Assembly (NCBI RefSeq): GCF_003201975.1
Contig: NZ_QJJQ01000014.1
Coordinates: 1-64,000, forward strand
Origin: Pseudogracilibacillus auburnensis
Lineage (GTDB): Bacteria > Bacillota > Bacilli > Bacillales > Amphibacillaceae
Direction: 5' to 3'
Length of the DNA: 64,000 nucleotides
Shown one piece after another: positions 44,498 to 53,822 of the stretch; position 1 is the stretch's first letter; each line of letters starts with the position of its first letter. The notes below the pieces were generated by a model that saw nothing but the letters and a program-made list of their open reading frames with translations, was not told where the DNA came from and did not search any database. The position numbers were made by a program, and so were the translations under genes.

Positions 44498-45439
44498 ATG
44501 AACAAGATAGCGGGACACCATCACATTTCGATGGTGACAAAAAATGCGCAACTAAATAATCGGTTTTATCAAGAAATACTTGGATTACGTCGCGTAAAAA
44601 AAACAGTCAATCAGGATGATCCTACTATGTACCATTTATTTTATGGAGATTTGACAGGTAGCCCAGGAACAGAATTAACTTTTTTTGAAATGCCTATGGT
44701 TGGCAGTACACACCGTGGCACGAACGCGATTACAAAAATAGGCTTATTAGTATCATCGTACGATAGTTTGGTTTACTGGAAAGAACGTTTTTCTACATTA
44801 CATGTTAAGCACAGTGATATTACCGCTTATGCCGGGCGAGAAGCACTGCATTTTGAAGATTACGAAGGGCTTCGTATGGTACTCCTTAATAACCGTGGTG
44901 AGTACATTCCTGAACATTGGAAAGCTTGGAAAGATTCAGGTGTAAAAAATACACATCGTATTTTAGGGATGGGGGCTATTGAAATAACCGTACAATCCTT
45001 ACATAGTTTAGCAAATACGTTGGAGCAATTATTTGGCTATGAACGTGTTTCTCCTACAACGAATGAAGCTATTTATCAGTCTGTTAAAGGGCAGGCTTTT
45101 GGTGAAATTGTCATTGTTGAAAAAGACGGTCCCAATGAAAGACCCGGAAAAGGAAGCGTGCACCATTTAGCCATTCGCGTAAAAAATAGCGAAGAACTTC
45201 GGGTATGGTACGAGCGAATAAAAGATTTTGGTTTCACTGTAATGAAAATAACCGATCGTTTCTATTTTGAAAGTTTATATTTTAAAGAAGAGAATGGAAT
45301 CGTATTTGAACTTGCTACAGATGGACCAGGATTTACTGTTGATTCATCCGTAGAAACACTTGGACAAAAATTAGACTTACCCCCCTTTTTGGAAAGGAAA
45401 CGAGCGGAAATCGAAGCACGGTTAGCACCTCTTGATTAA
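44498..45439 (+). CDS. MhqA/MhqO-like ring-cleaving dioxygenase, copy 2
   Basis: 313 aa paralogue of the gene at 43212: AGHHHISMVTKNAQLNNRFYQEILGLRRVKKTVNQDD, SVHHLAIRVKN, FELATDGPGFTVD. Both halves and the metal-ligand positions are kept, with perhaps 45% identity by eye. AAAGGAG precedes the ATG. No second MhqR operator was seen directly upstream, so control may differ or depend on the structured element at 44284. Confidence 0.88.
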   Translation: MNKIAGHHHISMVTKNAQLNNRFYQEILGLRRVKKTVNQDDPTMYHLFYGDLTGSPGTELTFFEMPMVGSTHRGTNAITKIGLLVSSYDSLVYWKERFSTLHVKHSDITAYAGREALHFEDYEGLRMVLLNNRGEYIPEHWKAWKDSGVKNTHRILGMGAIEITVQSLHSLANTLEQLFGYERVSPTTNEAIYQSVKGQAFGEIVIVEKDGPNERPGKGSVHHLAIRVKNSEELRVWYERIKDFGFTVMKITDRFYFESLYFKEENGIVFELATDGPGFTVDSSVETLGQKLDLPPFLERKRAEIEARLAPLD

Positions 45440-45455
45440 AGAGGGAACAAACAAA

Positions 45456-45575
45456 ATGGATGAAAAAAAAGTCTTGTTTTTTCTAGACGTTGTTCTAAAG
45501 CTAGTTCGGTTTAGTCTTTTTGTTTACTATGGTAAAATTAATTTAAAATATAGTGCAAGAGGAGTGATTGAATGA
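45456..45575 (+). CDS. Possible 39-aa protein translationally coupled to the aldo/keto reductase
   Basis: ATG 45456 follows AGAGGG by about 10 nt. The frame reads MDEKKVLFFLDVVLKLVRFS then LFVYYGKINLKYSARGVIE and ends in TGA within ATGA at 45572, the start of the next gene. It has one hydrophobic stretch and a basic tail. It may be a real small membrane protein or a coupling leader peptide. Confidence 0.4.
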   Translation: MDEKKVLFFLDVVLKLVRFSLFVYYGKINLKYSARGVIE

Positions 45576-46393
45576 ATTACATAACATTAAACAATAACGT
45601 AAAAATGCCACAACTTGGTCTTGGTGTTTACAAAGTTTCTGATGAAGCGGCTATTGATGTGATATCAGCTGCTATAGAAACTGGGTATCGTTCCATCGAT
45701 ACTGCCCAGTTTTATGAAAACGAACGTGGTGTTGGTGAAGCGGTAAGACGAAGTAATGTTGCGCGTGAAGATCTTTTTATTACGACAAAAGTATGGAATA
45801 GTCATCAAGGTTATCATAAAACATTAGCAGCATTTAATGAAAGTATGGAAAAATTGGGACTTGACTATCTTGATTTATACTTAATTCATTGGCCCACTCC
45901 AATGTATGATCGCTTTGTGGAAACATATAAAGCATTAGAAAAGCTATATAAGGACGGGCGGGTAAAAGCAATTGGAGTAAGTAACTTTCATCAAGAACAT
46001 CTGGAACGCTTATTTGATGAGTGTGAAATAAAACCCGTTTTAAATCAAGTGGAATGTCATCCGTACTTACAACAGAAAGACTTAAAAGCTTTTTGTAGTG
46101 AGCACAATATATTCATTGAATCGTGGAGCCCACTTGCTCGTGGTGGTGTATTAGAGGATGAAGTGATCAAAGCAATTGCACAAAAACATCATAAAACAGT
46201 TGCCCAGATTATACTACGCTGGCATATCCAAGAAAATTCCATCGTCATTCCAAAGTCTGTAACTCCTTCACGCATTCGAGAAAATTTCCAAGTTTTTGAC
46301 TTTACATTAGATAAGGAAGATATGGAGCAAATTGCATCCATCGATCGTAATGAACGAACTGGTCGTGACCCAAATGAAATGGATATGTTATAA
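45572..46393 (+). CDS. Aldo/keto reductase (YvgN/YtbE-like)
   Basis: 273 aa TIM-barrel AKR. Catalytic tetrad visible: Asp and Tyr in IDTAQFYENERGVG, Lys in LFITTKVWNSH, His in LYLIHWPTP. NADPH-binding tail IPKSVTPSRIRENFQVFDF. Family members reduce methylglyoxal and other reactive aldehydes. GAGGAG precedes the ATG. It lies behind the two quinone-type dioxygenases, suggesting electrophile detoxification. Confidence 0.9.
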   Translation: MNYITLNNNVKMPQLGLGVYKVSDEAAIDVISAAIETGYRSIDTAQFYENERGVGEAVRRSNVAREDLFITTKVWNSHQGYHKTLAAFNESMEKLGLDYLDLYLIHWPTPMYDRFVETYKALEKLYKDGRVKAIGVSNFHQEHLERLFDECEIKPVLNQVECHPYLQQKDLKAFCSEHNIFIESWSPLARGGVLEDEVIKAIAQKHHKTVAQIILRWHIQENSIVIPKSVTPSRIRENFQVFDFTLDKEDMEQIASIDRNERTGRDPNEMDML

Positions 46394-46395
46394 TT

Positions 46396-46423
46396 AAAAA
46401 TCCCAAGAAAACTTGGGATTTTT
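46396..46423. terminator. Bidirectional terminator
   Basis: AAAAATCCCAAG, loop AAAA, CTTGGGATTTTT: A and T runs on both flanks, after the aldo/keto reductase gene. Confidence 0.9.
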
Positions 46424-46564
46424 AATATCTATTTAAGTCATTTCTTTCTAGTTAATTGTAAAATTAATAACTAGTTGTGACCGTTTAATTTATTTCACCA
46501 TTTTAACCCACAAGTTACTGATATTGTCATCTTCCCTCTACTATTCTCAACTGAAGATTCATAT

Positions 46565-47899
46565 TTATTTTTCTATTTCTAAATCAAACAAATTATTTAA
46601 CGATTCACTCATTACTGGGTGGTTGAAGATATGATCTCTCAAATCCGTATAAAGCCACTTATGATCGATGGCAATTTTTACGATATTGATTAATTCTTCG
46701 GAACTGTGACCGAATAACGAAGCGCCTAGTACTTGTCCTGTTTGCTTGTCAACGATTCCAGTAAATAATCCCCTTTGGTCGTTCATAATATGTGAACGAG
46801 GGATGGATGAAACTGGCATATTATTGACAACAACCTCATACCCATCTTTTTCGGCAGATTCCTTCGTATGCCCAACTCGTGATAAAGGTGGATCAACAAA
46901 TACAGTATAGGGAACATTATTTCGCTTTTTCATTGAATATGTTTTATCCCCGAAGAGTTGGTTTATGATGATCCGAGCATCATCAAACGATATATACGTA
47001 AATTGCATGCCACCTTTTACATCACCAACAGCCCAAACATTGTCAACTGTCGTTTGTAACTTGTCGTTGACTTGAATGGCTTTCTCATCCGTTAACATAA
47101 TCTTTGTATTTTCAAGATGGAGATCTTCTACGTTTGGCTTTCTACCAGTAGCAATTAATACGGCATCTCCTTTTACTTCATCCTCATTTGATAATTGTAA
47201 CGAAATAACTCCATTTTCTTCCTTCACCTTTTCAACTTGCTTGCCAAATAGAAATGTAATTCCTTTATCCTTTAATACTTTTTCTACTTCTTGCGCGATT
47301 TCAGGTTCCTCATTAGGAATTAATGTATCTTCAGGCATCACAACAGTTATATCTGAACCGAAACTAGCATACATAGAGGCATACTCAAGTCCGATGTAGC
47401 CACCACCAATAATGACTAGCTTGTCAGGCAGTTCTTCACTGTTTATTAATGAAGTACTCGTGTAGACATTTTTTACATGTTCAATACCTTCAATTGGCGG
47501 AGTGTTATTTACTGCTCCCGTATTAATAATAATATGTTCTGCAGTAACTATTTCTTTCGTAGAATTTGTCACAATCTCCACTTCTTTATTTGCGACAAAA
47601 CGTGCCTCACCATCATATATAGATAGTTGATCTAGCCCATATAAAGATTTGTATTTATTTTCACTCATCTTTTTGACAAGCTTATTTTTTCTTTCTACCG
47701 CCTCTTCATATAAACTATCATGTAGGCTGTCATGAATAAGTGTCTTTGTTGGGATACAAGCGATATTAATGCAAGAACCACCAAAAATATGATGATCTTT
47801 TTCAATTAACGCGACTGTTTTTTTACGTTTCGCACATTCAGTCGCTATTTTAGCACCAGCTGTTCCCGAACCAATGATGATGACGTCAAACTTTTTCAT
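46565..47899 (-). CDS. MerA/RclA-like pyridine nucleotide-disulfide oxidoreductase
   Basis: 444 aa from ATG 47899 (AAAGGTGG upstream). FAD motif IIGSGTAGAKIATECAKRKKTVALIEKD, redox disulfide in GGSCINIACIPTKTL (CxxxxC), NAD motif IGGGYIGLEYASMYASFG, and FAD-contact AVGDVKGGMQFTYIS. The C-terminal dimerisation domain carries HPVMSESLNNLF, where other family members have the His-Glu pair. The N-terminal HMA domain of true MerA and its C-terminal vicinal cysteines are missing, so it is closer to RclA/YkgC-type enzymes acting on oxidants or quinones. Confidence 0.88.
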   Translation of the reverse strand: MKKFDVIIIGSGTAGAKIATECAKRKKTVALIEKDHHIFGGSCINIACIPTKTLIHDSLHDSLYEEAVERKNKLVKKMSENKYKSLYGLDQLSIYDGEARFVANKEVEIVTNSTKEIVTAEHIIINTGAVNNTPPIEGIEHVKNVYTSTSLINSEELPDKLVIIGGGYIGLEYASMYASFGSDITVVMPEDTLIPNEEPEIAQEVEKVLKDKGITFLFGKQVEKVKEENGVISLQLSNEDEVKGDAVLIATGRKPNVEDLHLENTKIMLTDEKAIQVNDKLQTTVDNVWAVGDVKGGMQFTYISFDDARIIINQLFGDKTYSMKKRNNVPYTVFVDPPLSRVGHTKESAEKDGYEVVVNNMPVSSIPRSHIMNDQRGLFTGIVDKQTGQVLGASLFGHSSEELINIVKIAIDHKWLYTDLRDHIFNHPVMSESLNNLFDLEIEK

Positions 47900-47987
47900 A
47901 ATCATTCCACCTTTCACGATTTTTCTCGTATAGTAACTATACCCAGATCCATCTTAGTGAAACATAAGTGAAAGGGGCTTTAACTTA

Positions 47988-49097
47988 TTATAAAATTTCA
48001 TCTCGAAACGATTCATCACTTAATAATTTCAATTCAAATTCATTTAAACTATTTGTTAATTTAAATCCTTCATACCATTTCAAGTCATCAAAGAAAATGA
48101 CTATTTCAAATTTATTTCCTTGTTTATCTTCGGCAAAAATGGCATCGGTTAAAATGTACTGGGTTGAGCCACCTTTTTTCCCAGCTCTTTTTAACCATTG
48201 TTGATTTGTTTCATTTTCCATGATCATTCCTAGTGAATATTCTAATTCCTCTTGTGCAATAGGAGGAAGTTCCTCATTATTAATCATCGCCATTAGCTTA
48301 GCATACTCGGAGGTCGTTGATTTAATAAAGGTTTCAGAGAACAATAAATCAAAGTCTTCGTCCCACCATTCTAAAACTTCCGCGTTCTCTTTATAGGTTT
48401 CTGCATCGTTTGTTAACTTTTCATTAATCATACTAGATATTTCGATCCAATCTTCATCACTCATATCGTGCATTGCTTGAATAATCTTGTCTTTTCCTTC
48501 CTCGATCGATTTGTCGGGATAATCTCTCATTTTCAGTTCATAAGGAATGAAAAGTGCAGAAGTAAAATAAAATAAAGGTGTATGATCTCGTATGCCCAAT
48601 TCTAGCATTCTCTGTTCGATATTCTCCAATCCTAATTTTTTCATTAAATATTCTGTATTCGCATTGGAACTGAAGGCAATCATTCCCCTAGTTACTTCTT
48701 GTAAGGGAACTCTATTATTCTCAAGATAAGCATTTTCACCCAAAAATCCCACCCAAGCTTCATGAGCACCACCGTCTAATTTAGGTACATAATATTTCTC
48801 TAGTTCATCTAAATCAACTTGTTCTTTCGGATCAAGTTTCCCCTCTTCCACTTGATAAGCATATTCTAAAGCGACAACTATTTTTACCGTACTTGCTAAA
48901 GGCATCAATTCATCTGATCGTACGTCTAATTTCGTCTCTCCATTTACATTAAATACAACAGAAGATGTCATTTTTTCATCCTTTATTTTTTTCCAAACGT
49001 AATGAGCATTCGCTTTGTTTAACCAAAAGCCAAGTCCAATGATCGAGATAATAATGAGGCCAATAATCACACCGAAAATAGTAAGATATTTTACCAA
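47988..49097 (-). CDS. Membrane-anchored class A beta-lactamase-fold serine hydrolase
   Basis: 369 aa. N-terminal anchor (about 4-27). Penicillin-recognising motifs: SxxK in PLASTVKIV, SxN in FSSNAN, and KxG-like KKGGST near residue 315. These belong to the beta-lactamase/transpeptidase-like superfamily (beta-lactamase2). A long insertion with acidic helices sits between SxN and KGG. It could be a peptidase or esterase; a true lactamase role cannot be claimed. Divergent from the gene at 49200. Confidence 0.8.
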   Translation of the reverse strand: MVKYLTIFGVIIGLIIISIIGLGFWLNKANAHYVWKKIKDEKMTSSVVFNVNGETKLDVRSDELMPLASTVKIVVALEYAYQVEEGKLDPKEQVDLDELEKYYVPKLDGGAHEAWVGFLGENAYLENNRVPLQEVTRGMIAFSSNANTEYLMKKLGLENIEQRMLELGIRDHTPLFYFTSALFIPYELKMRDYPDKSIEEGKDKIIQAMHDMSDEDWIEISSMINEKLTNDAETYKENAEVLEWWDEDFDLLFSETFIKSTTSEYAKLMAMINNEELPPIAQEELEYSLGMIMENETNQQWLKRAGKKGGSTQYILTDAIFAEDKQGNKFEIVIFFDDLKWYEGFKLTNSLNEFELKLLSDESFRDEIL

Positions 49098-49199
49098 AGC
49101 AATTCTCCTCTTTCATTCGTTAATATGTCAAAAAACCTATATCAAAAAAAGCATTCCTATGTCATAATAAAATCACCATAATTGGTAGGGGGGCTTTCT

Positions 49200-51305
49200 T
49201 TGAATAGTAAAATGATCCAAACTGGTTATTTATTAGGAGTTAGTTTAATCCTTGCAAGCATTCTTTATTTTTTTGCTGCTAACTGGCAAGGGTTTGAACG
49301 ATTGACAAAAATTATGTTAAGTATTGGGCTTGTCCTTCTATTTTATGGACTGCATTTTTTAGTACGAAAAATAGGTAACCAGCAATATTTTTTAAGCGAT
49401 TGGATGTTAGTTGCAGCGAGTGTTGTTTTCGGACTTTCTGTAGCACTTATTGGACAAATATATAATTCCCATGCAGACAGTTATTGGCTATTTCTCGTTT
49501 GGTTCGTTCCCGTATTCATCTTATCATTGATTACTAAATATGTACCATTTTACGTGTTCAGTTTCATTTTGGCTCATTTAGCCATCTTTTTCTTTTTATC
49601 ACCTTCCACATATTTTGCTTCCTGGACTGACTATGAGCTATTTGGGTTCATTTTTACTGTAGCACTATTAAATGCTGTCCTTTTTTATCTCACCTATCGT
49701 ACGATTATTTCGACTAAAACGATTCTCTATATGGCATTTATTATGTTTCATTCCATGTTTATTTATTTAACGATAAACAATGAATTACCTTTTGATTTTT
49801 TAAGTAATCTTTTCTATATTGGTATTTTCATCGTCAGCTTTTATTATTGGTTTAAAGTGAAGCTCCATCGACCTCTTTTAATTTTGACAGGATTGTTTGC
49901 CACATTCTACGTCTTACAAAAAGGGTTTTATTGGATGTTTCTTTATTATGGTATGTGGATGTTGCTGTTCTTTTTACTTATTGCCGCGCTACTCGTTTTC
50001 TTAAGCGTCATTGCCGTTAGCTTTTTAAAAAAGGGGAAGAAAAATAGAATTCTAACACAATTAGTTACAATTATTGTAACGATTATTGCGACATTGTTTT
50101 CGACACTCGCCATTTCTGGACTATTTTTCATCTTGTTTCCTCAGGCGACAGCAGACGTATTATTTTTCTTTTCGATATGCGCCCTAATTGCGCCAGGTTT
50201 ATTTACAAAATGGCCTATCCAAATCAAATATACCCTTTTATCTACGGGCTTTTTACTAGCAATTGGAGCCAGCAGTTTTTCAATAATCATATACAATATT
50301 ATTTTATTGATCTTACTTGGTGCTGGTATCTTTACTGTACCTATGCGAAGTATGAAAGTATTTTTATATATTCTAGCAAACATTGTATTTGGTTCCATTT
50401 TATCAGAGTGGTTTGAAGTGCATGGGATTTTTCTTGGTTTACTCTTCTTTAATGTACTTTACTATATGGCACAAAAGAAAGAAATAGCGACTAAATATAG
50501 TGCATTCATCATCGGTTTGTTTGCTTTTCTAACGTTGACAGTTTTAGATGTAGAAAATTGGCTAAGTATTATCTATAACTTCACTTTCTTTTTAACAGTT
50601 ACCATTCCAATCTTTACGATTAAAATGACAACAAGACGTTGGGAGTGGACGACATGTCTTATTTTCTGGTTTCTATTTATCGCTTATAAGTATTATGAAT
50701 ATTTATGGTTGTTAATCCATAAATCAATCTTGTTTCTCGCCCTTGGCATCATTATCATCAGCACGACCATTTATTTTGAGCGAAAAAGGGCGAACCCTAC
50801 TGTAAGTACAAAGCGAATTCAATATAAGACTCCGTTTCTGATTAGTCTTATATTATTACAACTTGGCTTTATTAGTTACCAATCGTATACAAATGAAACA
50901 TTATTAAAAGAAGGTGAGTTAATTAAGTTAGAATTAATGCCTATTGACCCTCGCTCAATGCTGCAAGGTGATTATATTATATTACGATATGGAATTACTG
51001 AAATGGAACAAACAGACGATTATCGGCTTTGGAATAAAAAAATAAAAGTTGTACTTAGAGAAAATAATGGGATCTATGACTATGCAGGTTATTACCAAAT
51101 AAATGGAGAATGGAATAAGCCGTATAATGAGGAACAAGGTGACATCATGATAAATGGAAAATCAAATGGGCCAAACGAAGTAGTTTACGGGATTGAAAGC
51201 TATTTCGTCCCTGAAGGAACAGGGGTAGATCTTCAAAATGAAGTTGAATATGCCTATGTCCGAGTAGGGAAAACGGGAAATGCGATCATTGAATATATTG
51301 AATAA
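49200..51305 (+). CDS. DUF2157/GDYXXLXY polytopic membrane protein
   Basis: About 701 aa from TTG 49200 (AGGGGGG about 6 nt upstream); a TTG at 49182 is less likely because it precedes that site. DUF2157-type N-terminus (ILASILYFFAANWQGFERLTKIMLSIGLVLLFYGLHF), about 18 hydrophobic segments, then an extracytoplasmic C-terminal GDYXXLXY domain with the eponymous motif in MLQGDYIILRYGI. Function unknown. In other bacteria the two parts are often separate neighbouring genes; here they are fused. Confidence 0.85.
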   Translation: MNSKMIQTGYLLGVSLILASILYFFAANWQGFERLTKIMLSIGLVLLFYGLHFLVRKIGNQQYFLSDWMLVAASVVFGLSVALIGQIYNSHADSYWLFLVWFVPVFILSLITKYVPFYVFSFILAHLAIFFFLSPSTYFASWTDYELFGFIFTVALLNAVLFYLTYRTIISTKTILYMAFIMFHSMFIYLTINNELPFDFLSNLFYIGIFIVSFYYWFKVKLHRPLLILTGLFATFYVLQKGFYWMFLYYGMWMLLFFLLIAALLVFLSVIAVSFLKKGKKNRILTQLVTIIVTIIATLFSTLAISGLFFILFPQATADVLFFFSICALIAPGLFTKWPIQIKYTLLSTGFLLAIGASSFSIIIYNIILLILLGAGIFTVPMRSMKVFLYILANIVFGSILSEWFEVHGIFLGLLFFNVLYYMAQKKEIATKYSAFIIGLFAFLTLTVLDVENWLSIIYNFTFFLTVTIPIFTIKMTTRRWEWTTCLIFWFLFIAYKYYEYLWLLIHKSILFLALGIIIISTTIYFERKRANPTVSTKRIQYKTPFLISLILLQLGFISYQSYTNETLLKEGELIKLELMPIDPRSMLQGDYIILRYGITEMEQTDDYRLWNKKIKVVLRENNGIYDYAGYYQINGEWNKPYNEEQGDIMINGKSNGPNEVVYGIESYFVPEGTGVDLQNEVEYAYVRVGKTGNAIIEYIE

Positions 51306-51334
51306 ATATGTTCAGAGATGACAGTAAGAAAAAA

Positions 51335-51362
51335 ACCGGGCAAAATGCGTCCCGGTGCTTTT
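51335..51362 (+). terminator. Terminator of the DUF2157 gene
   Basis: ACCGGG (51335-51340) / CCCGGT (51351-51356) followed by GCTTTTC. Confidence 0.7.
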
Positions 51363-51485
51363 CTGTCCTCTAAAACTAGAGCATATCCACCCGAAATTTC
51401 ATAGTAGGAGCTATTCGTGACTGAAAACGGGAAAATTCACAAAATCGGTTACGATTAACACCTACTCGTGACCAGAATCCAGAAC

Positions 51486-51590
51486 GAAGATGCGCCATAT
51501 TATCGTGCAGATGCGACGTATAACCGCGAAGATGCGCCATATTATCGCTGAGAATCGCCAATTAATCATGGAGATGCGCCACTTTAAATT
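51486..51590. repeat. Short 21-bp tandem array related to the 39.8 kb array
   Basis: Five degenerate units starting GAAGATGCGCCATATTATCGT, with GCGCCA repeated at about 21-bp steps. The pattern GCGCCA-TATTATCG-n-AGAT parallels GCGCCA-TCTAATCG-CGGAGC of the array at 39822-40124 read on its minus strand. Confidence 0.75.
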
Positions 51591-51596
51591 GGTCAA

Positions 51597-51770
51597 CTAC
51601 ATTTTAATCTTATTCATGAACGATTTATAAGCTACCTGTGATTCGATTTCTAGTCCACTAGCAGCATTTCTTGAAAAACTATGTTCTACAATAATGATAA
51701 CGACAAATAGTAAAATAGAAATAATGACGATCGACCATAAGCTAATATTAATTATTTTTCGCTTATTCAT
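51597..51770 (-). CDS. Small single-pass membrane protein, 57 aa
   Basis: ATG 51770 is preceded by AAGGAG with 8-nt spacing. The product has a basic N-terminus (MNKRKIINIS), a strongly hydrophobic segment at about 9-28 (SLWSIVIISILLFVVIIIV) and a short polar tail. The basic start fits an N-in membrane anchor. No family is recognised. The tail overlaps the edge of the 21-bp repeat array. Confidence 0.6.
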   Translation of the reverse strand: MNKRKIINISLWSIVIISILLFVVIIIVEHSFSRNAASGLEIESQVAYKSFMNKIKM

Positions 51771-51932
51771 TCTATCTACTCCTTCATTTCATTTTGCTTA
51801 GTATAGGCCTGTTTTTCCTTACACGATTGTTAATTGGTATACTATACGTTTTTAAGCGCATTTTAGAACCACATTTGAACCATTTGAAGCCTTTTATCCA
51901 TTTGAAATCGTTTCAATAGTATGATACGTTAT

Positions 51933-51966
51933 TGATATCGGATCACGATATTGAGTTACGATATCA
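51933..51966 (+). promoter_or_regulatory. Operator-like triple motif upstream of padR-chrA
   Basis: TGATATCG (51933-51940), CGATAT (51946-51951) and CGATATCA (51959-51966) form nested inverted repeats just before the regulator gene. Likely autoregulatory PadR site. An AAAGGAGGA ribosome binding site follows. Confidence 0.6.
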
Positions 51967-51987
51967 ACTATGAAAGGAGGAATAGAG

Positions 51988-52296
51988 ATGGAGGATCGAA
52001 TACTTAGGAAATTATTTCTAGGTTTTATTCAAATACATATTTTACATCATGCAAGTGAACATCCTATTTTTGGAGTATGGATGGTAGAAGAGTTAAAAGA
52101 GCATGGTTATGACATTAGTGCCGGAACATTGTATCCGATCCTACACAACATGGAAAAAGATGAACTTTTACTAAAAGAAGAGCGTAATGTCAATGGGAAA
52201 ATAAGAAAATATTATACGGCTACAGAAAAAGGTGAACAAGTCCTCGTTCATGCACGAAAAAAAGCGTATGAACTATTTAAGGAAATAAAAGAGTAG
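51988..52296 (+). CDS. PadR-family regulator of chrA
   Basis: 102 aa from ATG 51988 (AAAGGAGG 7 nt upstream); a frame start at 51970 overlaps that site. PadR winged helix: ILHHASEHPIFGVWMVEELKEHGYDISAGTLYPILHNMEKDELLLKEERNVNGKIRKYYTATEKGEQVL. It is 10 bp before the chromate transporter gene, the usual padR-chrA arrangement, and so a probable chromate-responsive repressor of both genes. Confidence 0.9.
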   Translation: MEDRILRKLFLGFIQIHILHHASEHPIFGVWMVEELKEHGYDISAGTLYPILHNMEKDELLLKEERNVNGKIRKYYTATEKGEQVLVHARKKAYELFKEIKE

Positions 52297-52306
52297 AGGT
52301 GACATC

Positions 52307-53497
52307 TTGCAAACAAAAGCTAGTAAATTAAAACGATTATTTGAAGTATTATTCGTTTCGACGAGATTAGGATTTACTTCCTTCGGTGGGCCAATTGCTC
52401 ATTTAGGTTATTTTCATGAAGAATATATCCGTAGAAGAAAATGGATGGATGAAAAAAGCTATGCCGACTTAGTTGCGCTTTGTCAATTTTTACCTGGCCC
52501 TGCAAGTAGTCAAGTCGGTATTGGTATTGGTGTAATGCGAGCTGGTATATTAGGTGGGATCGTTTCTTTTATTGGTTTTACTTTTCCATCTGTTCTTGCA
52601 CTTATTATTTTTGCTTCTTTCCTTCACACATTTGATCTTAGTGATGCTGGTTGGATTCACGGCTTAAAAATTGTCGCTGTCGTCGTAGTTGCTCACGCTA
52701 TTTTAGGTATGGCTAATAATTTAACCCCTGATTTAAAAAGACGTGCAATCGCATTAGTTGCATTAGTAACAACATTATTATGGCAATCTACTTTTTCACA
52801 AGTAACCGTTATAGTAGGAGCTGCTTTCATTGGCTTTTTCATTTATCGACATAAACTGGATGAAAAACAGACGCCAACATACAAATTTCCGATTTCACAT
52901 CGAATTGGTTATATTTGTTTATCGTTATTTTTTGGGTTACTTCTCCTTTTACCTATCTTAAGGGAAGTAACTGCAGTGGAATGGATCGCCATGTTTGATA
53001 GTTTTTATCGTTCAGGTTCACTCGTTTTCGGAGGTGGTCATGTTGTATTACCTTTACTTGAAAGTGAATTTGTTCGAGCGGCGTGGTTAACAGAAGAGCA
53101 ATTTCTTGCTGGTTACGGTGCAACACAAGCTGTTCCAGGCCCATTATTTACGTTTGCCGCCTATATCGGAACAGTGATAAACGGTTGGCAAGGGGGCTTG
53201 CTTGCTACATTTGCTATATTTCTACCTGCTTTTCTTTTAATCTTAGGTACCCTCCCATTTTGGGATAGTTTGCGCCAAAACGCAAAAATAAAAGGTGCGT
53301 TAATGGGAGTAAATGCCGCTGTTGTCGGGATTTTAATTTCAGCATTCTATCAACCGATTTGGACAAGCTCTATTTTTCAACCGATTGATTTTGCACTTGC
53401 AGCTGTATTATTTAGTATGTTAGTATTTTGGAAACTTCCCCCATGGATCATAGTCCTAGCTGGCGCAATTGGTGGATTGCTTATTTCGTATATATAA
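52307..53497 (+). CDS. chrA: Chromate efflux transporter
   Basis: 396 aa, long-chain CHR family with two homologous halves. Half 1: STRLGFTSFGGPIAHLGYFHEEYIRRRKWMDEKSYADLVALCQFLPGPASSQVGIGIG. Half 2: SFYRSGSLVFGGGHVVLPLLESEFVRAAWLTEEQFLAGYGATQAVPGPLFTFAAYIG. Both PGP motifs are present. It exports chromate. It starts at a TTG with GAGGTG upstream, directly after padR. Confidence 0.93.
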   Translation: MQTKASKLKRLFEVLFVSTRLGFTSFGGPIAHLGYFHEEYIRRRKWMDEKSYADLVALCQFLPGPASSQVGIGIGVMRAGILGGIVSFIGFTFPSVLALIIFASFLHTFDLSDAGWIHGLKIVAVVVVAHAILGMANNLTPDLKRRAIALVALVTTLLWQSTFSQVTVIVGAAFIGFFIYRHKLDEKQTPTYKFPISHRIGYICLSLFFGLLLLLPILREVTAVEWIAMFDSFYRSGSLVFGGGHVVLPLLESEFVRAAWLTEEQFLAGYGATQAVPGPLFTFAAYIGTVINGWQGGLLATFAIFLPAFLLILGTLPFWDSLRQNAKIKGALMGVNAAVVGILISAFYQPIWTSSIFQPIDFALAAVLFSMLVFWKLPPWIIVLAGAIGGLLISYI

Positions 53498-53509
53498 ATT
53501 TTTCCAGAG

Positions 53510-53548
53510 GTATGTGGTATTCTTTGTTCGCCACATACTTTCCTTTTT
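53510..53548 (+). terminator. Terminator of chrA
   Basis: GTATGTGG (53510-53517) / CCACATAC (53531-53538), then TTTCCTTTTTT. Confidence 0.85.
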
Positions 53549-53557
53549 TCCTCACCC

Positions 53558-53586
53558 TTGCAATGCGATGTACATCGTTATATAAT
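53558..53586 (+). promoter_or_regulatory. Promoter with perfect palindrome for the second PadR operon
   Basis: TTGCAA (53558-53563), 17-bp spacer, TATAAT (53581-53586). The spacer holds CGATGTACATCG (53566-53577), a perfect palindrome containing ATGTACAT, the core of known PadR operators. The regulator gene starts about 350 bp downstream. Confidence 0.7.
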
Positions 53587-53604
53587 GTTAGTTAGAAAAC
53601 TTGG

Positions 53605-53822
53605 CATACGTTAAAGAAAACACACCGACTGACAAGCCGTTAGGCGATGACAGAGGTGATGTTGCACTTACGACGCACAGGACGTGCTAGTGCAGGCGTT
53701 GCCACACGACGTGGCGCTCTTAGCCTGCGTTCGACTTGTTAAAGCGGATAGCTAGTTTATGACGAAAGAAAACACACCGACTGACAAGCCGAAGAGGCGG
53801 TGACTAGGTGATGTTGCACGTA
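53605..53822. repeat. Repeat insertion: module flanked by direct repeats
   Basis: Direct repeats of about 55-60 bp beginning GAAAACACACCGACTGACAA (about 53618 and about 53768) and ending AGGTGATGTTGCAC flank a segment with GACGCACAGGACGTGCTAGT. That module also occurs at 24223 and 35025. It lies between the padR promoter and gene and so would be transcribed as a long leader. Confidence 0.75.

Noticed and set aside
46565-47899. Mercuric reductase with mer operon
   Set aside because: No HMA domain, no C-terminal cysteine pair, no merR or merT nearby.
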